DNA of 64,000 nt from JAXLVB01 sp046329195 (GCA_046329195.1 JAXLVB010000001.1:2728001-2792000), one strand, 5' to 3'. Counted from the first letter of the stretch, positions 50,658-59,751 are shown. Notes: generated from the sequence alone by a model not told the origin. Made by a program: numbers and translations.

Positions 50658-53102
50658 CTATAAATGGAGATTCAACTGAGCTCCAATTAGCCTTGGCGCA
50701 CCAAAAATCCAGTTATAGATATTGATGGTGCCACCATTGAACGATGAATATGTAATAATCCGATTGTCTTCTAAGTTTTGAGCATAAAAGGTCAAATCAA
50801 ATTTTCCACCTTTTGGCGTGTAGGTAAGATTCAGATCCGTTTTGGTGTAAGACTTTTGCTGGTCCATCGCATAATTAAAGGCGGTGGTATAGTACGATGA
50901 TTTGAATAACGTCTGAATACCAGCTGTCAGTACTCCATTTCCTACTTTGAAATCATGGCTGTAACCAGCTGTAAGGGTAGCTTTTGGAGACATAGGGGCT
51001 TGTTTTCCTTTCAAATCTACCGAACGCACATCGCCATTCACCACGTTTTCAACGGTTTTCAATTCACTGTAAGTAGCATCTAACAAATTAACTGAAAACT
51101 TTAATCGGTCGGCTTTACTAACCGCATATTCACCTTCTACCTCTAAACCATTTACTGTACTCACACCAGCGTTTTGAATAGCTCCACCCACAGCCGTTGA
51201 AATAAAAATGGATACTTGTTGGTCTTTGTAATCGTAATGGAACGCTGAGGCATTCAGGCGTAGTTTATTGTTAGCAAATTTGTTTTTTGTACCGATTTCA
51301 TAAGCAGTCAAATACTCAGGGTTATACGCTCCTTGATTATCAAATCCACCCGCCTTGTAACCTGTGCTTATTTTGGCAAAAATCATCTTATTGACATCAA
51401 TTTTATAATCCATGCCCAACAGCCATGTTGTTTGATTCCAACTTCCTTCAGTTGGTACTCCAGAAATTCGCTTCATACCTGCTTGGTCCATACTTGTGGG
51501 TACATTCGGATAGAAAAATCTGATAATTGACGGAGGTCCAAAGGGTGCAGATGCTAAGTCAGCACCAGCAAGGGTTTTCTTATCAGTTGTATTTCTCAAG
51601 CCAAGCGTCAAGCCTAATTTTTCGTTCACATTGTAAGTAGCCTGACCAAAAAAGCCAAGTGTGGTTGAATTTACATTTCTAATAAAAAAATTAAGAAAAG
51701 GAACTTGCCCACCAAACGCCCCAGCTGCGGCTGGTAGCACTAACCCTCTTCTCACGTCTTGGTCTTCGTTACCATAAAAGGCGCCTAATTGCCAGCTGAG
51801 TTTAGCAGACTCCCCGTTAAGACGGAACTCATGACTTTGTGTATTGTAAGTTAAGTCGTTATGGAAACTAAACGTTTCGGGTACAAATCCATTGAGTGGC
51901 TGGTAACCACCCAATTTAACCTTTCTAATACCTGCCGTATAAGAAAAAATTGCTCCTCCAAAATCGTACGCTATTTTTCCTCTAAGTGCCGATTGATCTA
52001 TTTTCATGAATCCTGCGGTTGCCACAGGAAAATCGTTGGGTAATGTAGTAGTCCAACTTACTGGAGACTGTCCTTTTAGGCCGGCAATATCACCCATTGG
52101 CACACCATATTGAGCAGGAGCTTGTTGGTCGGTTTTGCCCAATTCACCTGCTATATAAATAGAAAGGGCTTTGGTAGGATTCAGGCTCAACCCCGCACGA
52201 GTTGCCCAGAAATTACCATTATCAATCTTTCCGGCCAAGGAGCCCCCATCACGGTAGCCATCATGTTTGGAGAGAATTCCAGCCACTCTGAGAGCTGCAA
52301 TTTTGCCTAATGGAAGGTTTACAGCTCCATTTAATTTTAGCGTATTATAATTTCCATAATTAGCCGAAATATCCACTTCACGATTTTGAGTGGGCTTCTT
52401 GGCAATAATATTTACTGCTCCTGCCGTAGCATTACGACCGTAAAGTGTTCCTTGCGGCCCTTTCAACACTTCGACACGATCAAGGTCAAACATAGCGGTA
52501 TTTAAGGCTACAGGGCGATTGAGGTATTCACCATCAATGCCCACCGTGACGGCTTGGTCAGATAGTTCGGCAGCACCGTTATTGCTTCCTACCCCACGTA
52601 CGTTGATTTGATTGAAAATGGTATTCTGAACAATATTTAAGCTTGGGGCAATAGCTTGAAGTTGTAACAGGTCTGTAATTCCCTGTTTTTGAATGGCTTT
52701 TCCAGTAACCAAATCCAAGGTTATGGGTACTCTTTGCGCTGAAACAGAGCGGTTTTCAGCTGTCACTACTACTTCTTCGAGGCTTTCGGTGGCCTCTTGA
52801 AGGGTGATATTCAGATTAGTTTGCTCGCCGATAGTGACTTCTTGAAGCTGATATCCTACAAATGAAAAAATAAGCACTTGGCTTTTTCGAGCTTCGATGC
52901 TGTATTGACCGTTGCGGTCGGTTGTGGTTCCTTTGGTAGTACCTTTTACAACAATGCTAACCCCTGGCAGCGATTCACCACTTGCCGATGAAATTTTACC
53001 CGAAATGGTTTGAGCAAATAAAAAACTGGTGGAAGCACAGAAAAAAAGCAAGAAGCACAAGAAGGTTCGCCTAATTCGTTGACAGAAAACAGGTTTTTTC
53101 AT
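50658..53102 (-). CDS. TonB-dependent receptor with N-terminal carboxypeptidase-like domain
   Basis: An outer-membrane receptor of 814 residues. Signal peptide (about 1-31, ending FLFAQ), CarboxypepD_reg-like domain (about 32-110; GKISSASGESLPGVSIVVKG), plug domain (about 120-230; VEVLKGPQGTLYGRNATAGAVNI) and barrel to the C terminus (ends ARLIGAQLNLHL). It lacks a SusD partner gene, unlike glycan PULs, and is built like the receptors used for small aromatics and siderophores. ATG 53102 fits the signal peptide; the open frame continues upstream through a hairpin leader. Confidence 0.92.
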   Translation of the reverse strand: MKKPVFCQRIRRTFLCFLLFFCASTSFLFAQTISGKISSASGESLPGVSIVVKGTTKGTTTDRNGQYSIEARKSQVLIFSFVGYQLQEVTIGEQTNLNITLQEATESLEEVVVTAENRSVSAQRVPITLDLVTGKAIQKQGITDLLQLQAIAPSLNIVQNTIFNQINVRGVGSNNGAAELSDQAVTVGIDGEYLNRPVALNTAMFDLDRVEVLKGPQGTLYGRNATAGAVNIIAKKPTQNREVDISANYGNYNTLKLNGAVNLPLGKIAALRVAGILSKHDGYRDGGSLAGKIDNGNFWATRAGLSLNPTKALSIYIAGELGKTDQQAPAQYGVPMGDIAGLKGQSPVSWTTTLPNDFPVATAGFMKIDQSALRGKIAYDFGGAIFSYTAGIRKVKLGGYQPLNGFVPETFSFHNDLTYNTQSHEFRLNGESAKLSWQLGAFYGNEDQDVRRGLVLPAAAGAFGGQVPFLNFFIRNVNSTTLGFFGQATYNVNEKLGLTLGLRNTTDKKTLAGADLASAPFGPPSIIRFFYPNVPTSMDQAGMKRISGVPTEGSWNQTTWLLGMDYKIDVNKMIFAKISTGYKAGGFDNQGAYNPEYLTAYEIGTKNKFANNKLRLNASAFHYDYKDQQVSIFISTAVGGAIQNAGVSTVNGLEVEGEYAVSKADRLKFSVNLLDATYSELKTVENVVNGDVRSVDLKGKQAPMSPKATLTAGYSHDFKVGNGVLTAGIQTLFKSSYYTTAFNYAMDQQKSYTKTDLNLTYTPKGGKFDLTFYAQNLEDNRIITYSSFNGGTINIYNWIFGAPRLIGAQLNLHL

Positions 53103-53162
53103 ACTTTTGAGTGGTTTAAATTTTGTTAAGATTTTCTGATCGAAAACGTCAGGAAAGGAACC

Positions 53163-53195
53163 AAAACCGTCTTTATTCGCAGTAAAGGCGGTTTT
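53163..53195. terminator. Hairpin between the rhamnosidase and TonB receptor genes
   Basis: AAAACCGTCTTTA and TAAAGGCGGTTTT pair with one mismatch around a seven-base loop. On the plus strand it continues TTT, and on the minus strand it ends in TTTT within the stem. It is 60-93 bases upstream of the receptor start, so it is either the terminator of the rhamnosidase transcript or a leader hairpin. Confidence 0.5.
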
Positions 53196-53240
53196 TTTGT
53201 AGTTGCCTTTGGTATTGACTTTTTTCCTGAAATTCTTGGA

Positions 53241-53248
53241 CAAAATTA
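53241..53248 (-). promoter_or_regulatory. Candidate -7 box upstream of the TonB receptor
   Basis: The minus strand reads TAATTTTG, matching TAnnTTTG. If used, the transcript would have a leader of about 135 bases containing the 53163-53195 hairpin. A TTG is present upstream but at a shorter spacing than usual. Confidence 0.4.
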
Positions 53249-53381
53249 CTCACTCTCGTAGTACAATTTAATATCAAAATCATTCTATTAACTGGCAAAA
53301 TCAATCAATTGCAAAAAAATAAAAGCCAGTGGAATTCCACGGGCCTTCATTTTTAGTCAACGCAAATTTAAAAATCAGGTC

Positions 53382-56300
53382 TTATTTCACCTCAAAAACA
53401 TAAGTCCCAGAACTTAAAGAAATCAAAGCTTTATCGCCTTCGGTTTTATCAATTTTTACTTTTTTGCCCGATTCTGTAATTTGCTTATTAGCTGGCAAAT
53501 AAAGCGTTGCTGAAGTATTGGCAGGCACAGTAAATTTATAGGTTATCTTTCCTCCTTCATTTTTCCATTCGCTGCTAATTCGTCCGTACATCGAATCATA
53601 GTAACCTTTTGCCGAGGTGATTTGACCTGTTGGGTCGGGGGTTGGTTTCAGGATAAACTCCTTAAAACCAGTCTTTTGTGGATGGCGTTGAATGCCCAAT
53701 GAATAATTGTACATCCAAGCCGCTACCGCTCCAAACGAATAGTGATTGAATGAATTCATTGAATTGTTTCCGCCAAAACCATTTTCTACGGTATAACTGT
53801 TCAATCGTTCCCAAATGGTAGTAGCACCATTGACAACCGAATACAACCACGATGGATATTGTTTATTGACCAAAAGCTGATAAGCCAAATCGTCTCGACC
53901 ATTTTCTGAGAGTGCTTCACTAATCGAAGCGGTGCCGATAAAACCTGTCATTAACGAATTTTCGGGGCGTTCTATTCCACCATCATCTTTGTTTTTGCGA
54001 GAAATGGCTTCACTTAAATACTTGATAGCAAAGGTTTTATTTTGTGCATCAAATGTACCCAAAGCTAATGGTATGGCGTAAGAGGCTTGTGTATCTATTA
54101 ATTCTCCTTTGTCCGATTTACCACGGCTATCAACTTCATTCGGAGCTCCCATAAACCCAGTTTTGATGCCTGATTTGACCGTACGATGCGAAGATTTATC
54201 AACATATACCTCATTGAAAGTCTTTTTAATTTCGCTGCTTCTTTGTAAAAAAGCCTTTGCATCTTCGGTTTTACCCAAAGCCTCGGCCATTTTGCTCATG
54301 ATATCTAAATCATAGGCAAAATATGTCATCCAAAACAAAGTATTATCATTTTTATTCCCTTCAGGACTCAACCAATCGCCCAATGGCCCTTCGTTTAAAA
54401 TTCCATTTGCTTTATCAACTTTTGTTTCCAAGAAATTGATGTATTTTTTCATGGCATCGTAATGCTCGGCGAGTAGCTGCACATCGCCATATTGGCGGTA
54501 AGTTTCCCACGCTACCACGATACCCGCACTTCCCCAGAGCGTTCCACCAAAACCGCCACCAACTGGGGCTACATCGGTAAAGCGTCCGCTCTCGGGCTGA
54601 ATATCTCGCATGCCCAGAAGGTGTCTTCTTAAAAACATATTGGCATCGGTCAAATAAGTAGCACTTCTCGAAAAAACCGAAATATCACCGCTCCAACCCA
54701 TGCGTTCGTTGCGTTGTGGGCAGTCGGTTGGCACCGAAACAAAATTTCCACGCAACGACCAAGTAATGTTTTCCCAGAAACGATTGACCAAGGGATTGCT
54801 GGTTTCAAATTTAGAAGATAAATCAGCTATCGAACTGATAACCAAACCTTTCACATCTGCTACTGGAATGGCTTTTTCTACGCCTGTAATTTCTAAATAA
54901 CGATAGCCATGAAAAGTGAATCGAGGTTGAATGATTTCATCGCCACCTTTCAAAATGTATTGGTCTTGAGCAAGGGCCGCTCTGATGTTTTCGAGCATAA
55001 TCATGCCTTCGTTTCCTTTATAATCGGGTAGATTTGGGTAGGTAATTTCGGCATAACGTAGGTTTATCACTTGTCGTTTTTTACCATTTTTTATCAAAAT
55101 TTGAGGAAAACCCACCATGTTTTGTCCCATGTCATAAACAAAGACTTTGGGTCTGACCTCTTCTACTTTTTGGGCATTGAGTGTTTTTACGATTTTAATG
55201 TTTTCGCCCATTTGTCCGACCAACTTAAAATCATCGTAGGGTAAAGAGGCCGAATATCGACCCGAATATTTTACATCGCCCACGATGGCCGTTCCTTCAA
55301 GTGGTACTTCCAAAGCCGATTTCCAAGCCTTATCATTATAATTAGTCGTTGTCCAACCTCTGATGGCTTCTTCTTTGGTAGCATCATAGACTTCGCCTTG
55401 AAAAAACGACCCCACTCGAATCGGTCCTTCGGCAAATAGTTTCCAATCTTTATTATTGGTTGTAATAATTTGCTCTGAACCATCGGCATAGGTAACCACT
55501 AATTTAGCCAATAAAGATTGGCGGTCGCCGAACCAATTCCAACTTTCACCGCTATAAGTGATATTTCCACTCCACCAACCTTCACTCAACCATGCTCCAA
55601 TAGCATTGGCTTGGCCATTTTTTAGGCTCGATGTGACATCGAAAGTTTGGTACATGTGGTTTTTATTGTACTGCGTTAAGCCTGGGTTGAAGTATTCATT
55701 GCTCACACGATTTCCGTTGATAAAAACTTCGTAAATTCCTCGGGCTGTTACGTATAAGCGGGCTTTTTTGATGGCTTTCGAGTCGGTTTTGAATACCGAA
55801 CGTAGCATTGGCGTAGCGTTTTTTGAGGGATTGAGGGTTATTAGTTTTTCACCAGAAACATCAGGTGCTTTTTTTAGATGATATAAAGTATTACTTGGAT
55901 AACGCAAGTTTTTTACTTGAATATTGGTGAAAGAAGCCGTTTGTTTGGGCTTTGTTTTGAAACCAATATCGGCCAACATCGGGAAACTGATAAAGTTATT
56001 TCCCATACCCACTGGATTAAGATTTAAGCCACGAGGAGCAAATCTCGAAGCAGGAATCATTGATTTATCTTGAATTTTGTGAGCCTCATCGGTGCCATCT
56101 ACATAAAACTCAAAAACACCAAAATTACATTCTACAGAAACTGTATGCTTGGCATTTTTATTGGCTTGATTAATAATGCTTTGCGGTATTGGAATTGATT
56201 TGATTGGCTCATCTGCTTTATCGGTTTTGGTGTAACCTACCCGATAAATATTTAGTTTGGCAGATGAATTTGCATCATCTGTTAAGAGCGAAATATCTAA

Positions 56301-56915
56301 TTCAATTTCAACATAACTTTCATCTTTTTTATGCTCAACACCCATGAAATTTAGGTACTGATTGCTCAAACGGCTATCATTTGCCCCAAAAATGAATGAA
56401 CCTTTGGTTGAATTTTGAGCTAACTGAATATCATATTGAAGCTTAAAAACCGATAAATAATGAGAATAGAAGTTCAAATCTTCGTCACCTCCGCCTATCC
56501 ATTTTGCACCAGACCACGCCTCAATTTTAGGATTAAGCAGGCCTGTCTCGAACCATGATTTAGTACCCGAAATGGCATCAAAGTTGTCCCAAACAGTCAG
56601 TTTCCATGTATATTTTGTGGTTGGTTTTAGAGCTTCACCTCCGTATTGAATAGCATGAGCAAGCCCATTTTCTACCCTTTTAGAGTCCCATACTACATGG
56701 TTTTGCTCATCTGTTACTTCTATTCGATAAGCAATTTGAGCTTGACCTCTTTTGTTGGTGGTATTTTTCATTTGCCACGAAAACTGCGGCTTAATTAAAT
56801 CAGTACCGAGAGGCGTTGTTTGGTAATTTACTTGGAGTTTTTGGAGGGTAAATTGGGCGAAAATATCGCTAACCGAGGCAAAGAAAAAGAGCAAAAAGAC
56901 TATTTGTTTTTTCAT
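53382..56915 (-). CDS. GH78 alpha-L-rhamnosidase, exported
   Basis: A 1177-residue protein with a signal peptide (about 1-20, ending IFAQ). N-terminal beta-sandwich domains come first, with an extra beta-rich insertion at about 150-340. The (alpha/alpha)6 catalytic domain has the GH78 signature D731-CPQRNERMGWSG-D744, where Asp731, Glu737 and Asp744 match catalytic residues. The general base is Glu1036 in GATTIWERL. It releases terminal alpha-L-rhamnose from glycosides outside the cell. GH78 enzymes act on flavonoid rhamnosides, which fits the island. Confidence 0.93.
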   Translation of the reverse strand: MKKQIVFLLFFFASVSDIFAQFTLQKLQVNYQTTPLGTDLIKPQFSWQMKNTTNKRGQAQIAYRIEVTDEQNHVVWDSKRVENGLAHAIQYGGEALKPTTKYTWKLTVWDNFDAISGTKSWFETGLLNPKIEAWSGAKWIGGGDEDLNFYSHYLSVFKLQYDIQLAQNSTKGSFIFGANDSRLSNQYLNFMGVEHKKDESYVEIELDISLLTDDANSSAKLNIYRVGYTKTDKADEPIKSIPIPQSIINQANKNAKHTVSVECNFGVFEFYVDGTDEAHKIQDKSMIPASRFAPRGLNLNPVGMGNNFISFPMLADIGFKTKPKQTASFTNIQVKNLRYPSNTLYHLKKAPDVSGEKLITLNPSKNATPMLRSVFKTDSKAIKKARLYVTARGIYEVFINGNRVSNEYFNPGLTQYNKNHMYQTFDVTSSLKNGQANAIGAWLSEGWWSGNITYSGESWNWFGDRQSLLAKLVVTYADGSEQIITTNNKDWKLFAEGPIRVGSFFQGEVYDATKEEAIRGWTTTNYNDKAWKSALEVPLEGTAIVGDVKYSGRYSASLPYDDFKLVGQMGENIKIVKTLNAQKVEEVRPKVFVYDMGQNMVGFPQILIKNGKKRQVINLRYAEITYPNLPDYKGNEGMIMLENIRAALAQDQYILKGGDEIIQPRFTFHGYRYLEITGVEKAIPVADVKGLVISSIADLSSKFETSNPLVNRFWENITWSLRGNFVSVPTDCPQRNERMGWSGDISVFSRSATYLTDANMFLRRHLLGMRDIQPESGRFTDVAPVGGGFGGTLWGSAGIVVAWETYRQYGDVQLLAEHYDAMKKYINFLETKVDKANGILNEGPLGDWLSPEGNKNDNTLFWMTYFAYDLDIMSKMAEALGKTEDAKAFLQRSSEIKKTFNEVYVDKSSHRTVKSGIKTGFMGAPNEVDSRGKSDKGELIDTQASYAIPLALGTFDAQNKTFAIKYLSEAISRKNKDDGGIERPENSLMTGFIGTASISEALSENGRDDLAYQLLVNKQYPSWLYSVVNGATTIWERLNSYTVENGFGGNNSMNSFNHYSFGAVAAWMYNYSLGIQRHPQKTGFKEFILKPTPDPTGQITSAKGYYDSMYGRISSEWKNEGGKITYKFTVPANTSATLYLPANKQITESGKKVKIDKTEGDKALISLSSGTYVFEVK

Positions 56916-56941
56916 AATTAGGCTTTGAATGGTTAAAAAAG

Positions 56942-56949
56942 CAAAGGTA
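56942..56949 (-). promoter_or_regulatory. Candidate -7 box before the rhamnosidase
   Basis: The minus strand reads TACCTTTG, a full TAnnTTTG match 27 bases before the start codon. No -33 TTG was obvious at normal spacing. Confidence 0.42.
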
Positions 56950-57030
56950 GGTTACTCTGCCTTATAACCATCCTGTACTGTGAAAGGTAGTTAACAAATT
57001 AACAAAAACTAAAGGAATATTTTGCCGAGG

Positions 57031-57405
57031 CTATTGGACAAAATATTGCACAGCCTCAACCTTTTTAGTAATCGTAACCCCGACTTTAATGTGTTTCTGG
57101 TGTTCTGGCGATTCGGCATATTTTGCTAAATCATCCAACGAAGCAAACGTAAAAGCGTAGGTATGTTTGTTTTCTTTGTTGCGGTCGGTAATAGGAGCAA
57201 TACCCCATTCGTAGGCTTTTACTACTTTAAGTTTTGCCAATCCTTTAAACGATTTATCAACTTCATCAATTTCATGTTGAGGGGCATTTTCGGTGAAAGT
57301 GACCGTCACAATATGTTTGAAAAGTTTGGTTGATTTTGTTTGAGCGTTAACACTAAAGCTGCTGGCTACTAATAAGATAGCGAATATCAAGAAGAGAGTT
57401 TTCAT
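57031..57405 (-). CDS. Exported Dabb (stress-responsive A/B barrel) protein
   Basis: A 124-residue protein with a signal peptide (1-21, ending SVNAQ). The Dabb domain has FKHIVTVTFTENAPQHEIDEVDKSF and YAFTFASLDDLAKYAESPEHQKH. The dimeric alpha/beta-barrel fold can bind or cyclise aromatic compounds. The export signal is unusual for this normally cytosolic family. It lies 115 bases upstream of the rhamnosidase. Confidence 0.85.
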   Translation of the reverse strand: MKTLFLIFAILLVASSFSVNAQTKSTKLFKHIVTVTFTENAPQHEIDEVDKSFKGLAKLKVVKAYEWGIAPITDRNKENKHTYAFTFASLDDLAKYAESPEHQKHIKVGVTITKKVEAVQYFVQ

Positions 57406-57429
57406 TGTTTTATTTTTGATTTGATGTAA

Positions 57430-58188
57430 TTACGCAAAAGCCCCTCCATCTACTGCCATGCAATGACCAGTGATAAACGACGATTGTTCAGAGCATAACC
57501 AAAGGGCTACATCGGCCACTTCGCTGGGTTGTCCCATGCGTTTCATCCGTTGAAAATTGATGGCTTGTTGAAGTGCCTCTGGGTTTTCGGCCAATTTACG
57601 GCGTCCGTGCATAATCATCGGCGTTTCGATGGCAGTCGGACAAATAGCGTTTATTCTGATATTTTTGGTAGCATATTCGATAGCAGCCGATTTCACTAAG
57701 CCATTTACGCCATGCTTCGATGCCGCATAAGGCGAGTTTTCGGGCTGCCCGACCAAACCAGCCGCCGACGAAACACAAACGATATTTCCTCCACCTTGTT
57801 TCATCATTTGTTCTAACTGAAATTTCACGCAATACCAAGTGCCAATCAGATTGATTTGAATTTGATTTAACCAATCTTCTTCGGGGTACTCATGCACTGG
57901 CTTTGAAACTTTTCCTGCAATGCCCGCACAGTTTACAGCACAATCTATTCTGCCAAAGGCATTGACCGTAGATTCTATCAAATTCACCACGTCTGCTCGT
58001 TCGCCGATGTTGCATTTTAAGTAAATATGGGATTGTGGATTTGGGATTTCGGATTTCACTGACTCAAATTCAGTCAAATCTGCCAATACAACAGTTGCTC
58101 CTTCTTTGGCAAACTGGATGGCGGTTGCACGCCCAATTCCCGATGCTGCACCTGTTACGATAGCTACTTTATTTTGGAATCTTTTCAT
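57430..58188 (-). CDS. SDR-family oxidoreductase
   Basis: A 252-residue short-chain dehydrogenase. Cofactor motif TGAASGIGRA (about 12-21), NCAG, and catalytic YAASKHG. Near residue 45-55 it contains KSEIPNPQSHI, which is encoded by an ATCCGAAATCC-type repeat and replaces the usual short loop before the CNI strand. It would act on an alcohol or keto group, such as that of the released sugar or a ring-fission product. Confidence 0.88.
   Translation of the reverse strand: MKRFQNKVAIVTGAASGIGRATAIQFAKEGATVVLADLTEFESVKSEIPNPQSHIYLKCNIGERADVVNLIESTVNAFGRIDCAVNCAGIAGKVSKPVHEYPEEDWLNQIQINLIGTWYCVKFQLEQMMKQGGGNIVCVSSAAGLVGQPENSPYAASKHGVNGLVKSAAIEYATKNIRINAICPTAIETPMIMHGRRKLAENPEALQQAINFQRMKRMGQPSEVADVALWLCSEQSSFITGHCMAVDGGAFA
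58028..58058. repeat. ATCCGAAATCC-family repeat inside the SDR gene
   Basis: The plus strand is ATGGGATTGTGGATTTGGG then ATTTCGGATTTCAC. It encodes KSEIPNPQSHI on the coding strand, in frame. Confidence 0.65.
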
Positions 58189-58189
58189 G

Positions 58190-58265
58190 TTTGGTTATTT
58201 GTTATTTGTGAACTGGTTACCGGAAAACTTGTTACTGGAATTAAAAATCAATCAGTAACCAATCT
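58190..58265. repeat. GGTTATTTG/ACTGGTTACTGG repeats
   Basis: The gap between the two SDR genes holds units such as GAACTGGTTACCGGAAAAC and CCAATCTACAG, related to the repeats at 31549 and 32401. Confidence 0.5.
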
Positions 58266-58272
58266 ACAGTTC

Positions 58273-59043
58273 CTAATTCCCATCACTAATCGTAGTGCCA
58301 CCATCAACAATTATATTCTGACCTGTCATAAACCCTCCTGCCTTCGAGGCGAGCATCACCGCAACGCCCGCAATCTCTTCTACTTCGCCAACTTTTCTGA
58401 GTGGTGTTTGAGCTAAACGTTTTTTCATGAATTCTTGGTTTTTCATTAAAGATTCCGAAAAAGGCGTATTTATCATTCCAGGTGAAATCGTGTTAACTCG
58501 AATGTTATCGGGGCCAAACTCAACAGCGAGATTTCGTGCTAATTCAATCAAACCCGCTTTTGAAACGCCATAGAGTCCTAACAGTTTATTACCTCTTACC
58601 CCTGCAATACTTGCTAAATAGATAATTACCCCATCTTTTTGGGCTTGCATTGGTGGAATAACTTTCTGGGTGAGATACATAGCCGATTGCAAGTTTATGC
58701 CCATCGTTTTCTCAAAATTCTCATGATTTATATCTAAAAAGCTTCCCACAGGTGCCACACCCACACAATTAACCAAAATATCAACTTTACCGAAAGTTTC
58801 GATGGTTTTCTGAAATAGTATATCAATATCAGCCTTGTTACCCATATCACATTCCACCCCGATGGCTTCCATGTTTTCAGCATGAAATTCTTCAATGGTT
58901 TCGATTACACCAGCCGTATCATTGCTTGAAACCACAACTTTTGCACCATGCAAGCCCATTGCACGTGCAATTGCCTTACCCATACCTGAGGTAGAGCCAG
59001 TAATAAGAGCGATTTTGCCAGATAAATCGAACAAATTTTTCAT
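58273..59043 (-). CDS. SDR-family oxidoreductase
   Basis: A 256-residue short-chain dehydrogenase. The cofactor motif is TGSTSGMGKA, followed by NCVG, a Ser in LASIAG and catalytic YGVSKAG. It lacks the repeat-derived insert of its downstream neighbour. The pair may act on successive alcohol or keto intermediates of the sugar. Confidence 0.9.
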   Translation of the reverse strand: MKNLFDLSGKIALITGSTSGMGKAIARAMGLHGAKVVVSSNDTAGVIETIEEFHAENMEAIGVECDMGNKADIDILFQKTIETFGKVDILVNCVGVAPVGSFLDINHENFEKTMGINLQSAMYLTQKVIPPMQAQKDGVIIYLASIAGVRGNKLLGLYGVSKAGLIELARNLAVEFGPDNIRVNTISPGMINTPFSESLMKNQEFMKKRLAQTPLRKVGEVEEIAGVAVMLASKAGGFMTGQNIIVDGGTTISDGN

Positions 59044-59046
59044 AAT

Positions 59047-59094
59047 TTACGATTGACGAATACAAATAATCGTAAATCGCTAATTCGTAAATAA
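59047..59094. repeat. AATTTACGATT-type repeat
   Basis: ATTTACGATTGACGAAT and CGTAAATCGCTAATTCGTAA fill the gap between the SDR and cupin genes. Confidence 0.45.
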
Positions 59095-59097
59095 AAT

Positions 59098-59586
59098 TCA
59101 GTGTATCATACATTCTTCCAAAGCCTTGCCATTTACTTCGTATGGTTTGGCTTCTGTTAGTACGAATACGATTCTACAAATTTCGTCAGCACTTGGGTTT
59201 CTCCATTTATGAATCGTTCCCCTTTGAACAATTATTTCACCCGCTTCAACTGTCTTATGTACTTGATTATCAAGCTCTAATTCTATTTTTCCCGAAAGTA
59301 CAATGCCATAATCAATACTATTGGTGCGGTGTAATGGAGAAGAAGCATTCGGCAACATATCAACTACTCGAATCACCGAACCGCCTTTGAGGGTTGTGCC
59401 TGCATCTCTGAGCCTTCCATCGGTTTCGTCATTGCAGTCGGCTGGAACGGTGGCGGTTGTCCAGATAGTTGCCATAGCCGCATCGCCCGTTGGAATCACA
59501 ACGGTTTCAAACGATTCATCAGCCGTAAAAACGGCCGTTCCATCGGTGGTATGCCCAGTTACTACTCTTCGTACGGTACTATTCAT
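59098..59586 (-). CDS. Cupin-domain protein
   Basis: A 162-residue protein. A single double-stranded beta-helix (about 65-150) contains PLHRTNSIDYGIVLSG (motif 1, His and Glu-like positions) and GEIIVQRGTIHKWRNPS (motif 2, His). It may bind a metal and oxidise, isomerise or simply sense a pathway compound. It is the first gene of the long minus-strand island and is preceded by a TACTTTTG box. Confidence 0.85.
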   Translation of the reverse strand: MNSTVRRVVTGHTTDGTAVFTADESFETVVIPTGDAAMATIWTTATVPADCNDETDGRLRDAGTTLKGGSVIRVVDMLPNASSPLHRTNSIDYGIVLSGKIELELDNQVHKTVEAGEIIVQRGTIHKWRNPSADEICRIVFVLTEAKPYEVNGKALEECMIH

Positions 59587-59607
59587 ATTTCAAGATTCTA
59601 TTTCTTG

Positions 59608-59615
59608 CAAAAGTA
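59608..59615 (-). promoter_or_regulatory. Candidate -7 box before the cupin gene
   Basis: The minus strand reads TACTTTTG, matching TAnnTTTG, 22 bases before ATG 59586. It is a candidate for the start of the island's first transcript. Confidence 0.42.
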
Positions 59616-59751
59616 TAAGTAATTCTTGGTGGAGTATTATTCAGAAAACGATGGGTTCTATGCAAAATCAGGCCAATGTGTATCCAAGCAGAACGATGCA
59701 AGTTCGAAAACCAGAAACAAACTGGCAGTGACTATCCATCTGATTTCTGTT

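Noticed and set aside
50658..53102. Considered a SusC of a glycan utilisation locus
   Set aside because: No SusD gene follows, and the island contains aromatic-degradation rather than polysaccharide genes apart from GH78.
53103..53243. Extended N terminus of the TonB receptor in the same frame
   Set aside because: It has no signal peptide character, passes through a hairpin, and the ATG at 53102 begins a good signal sequence.
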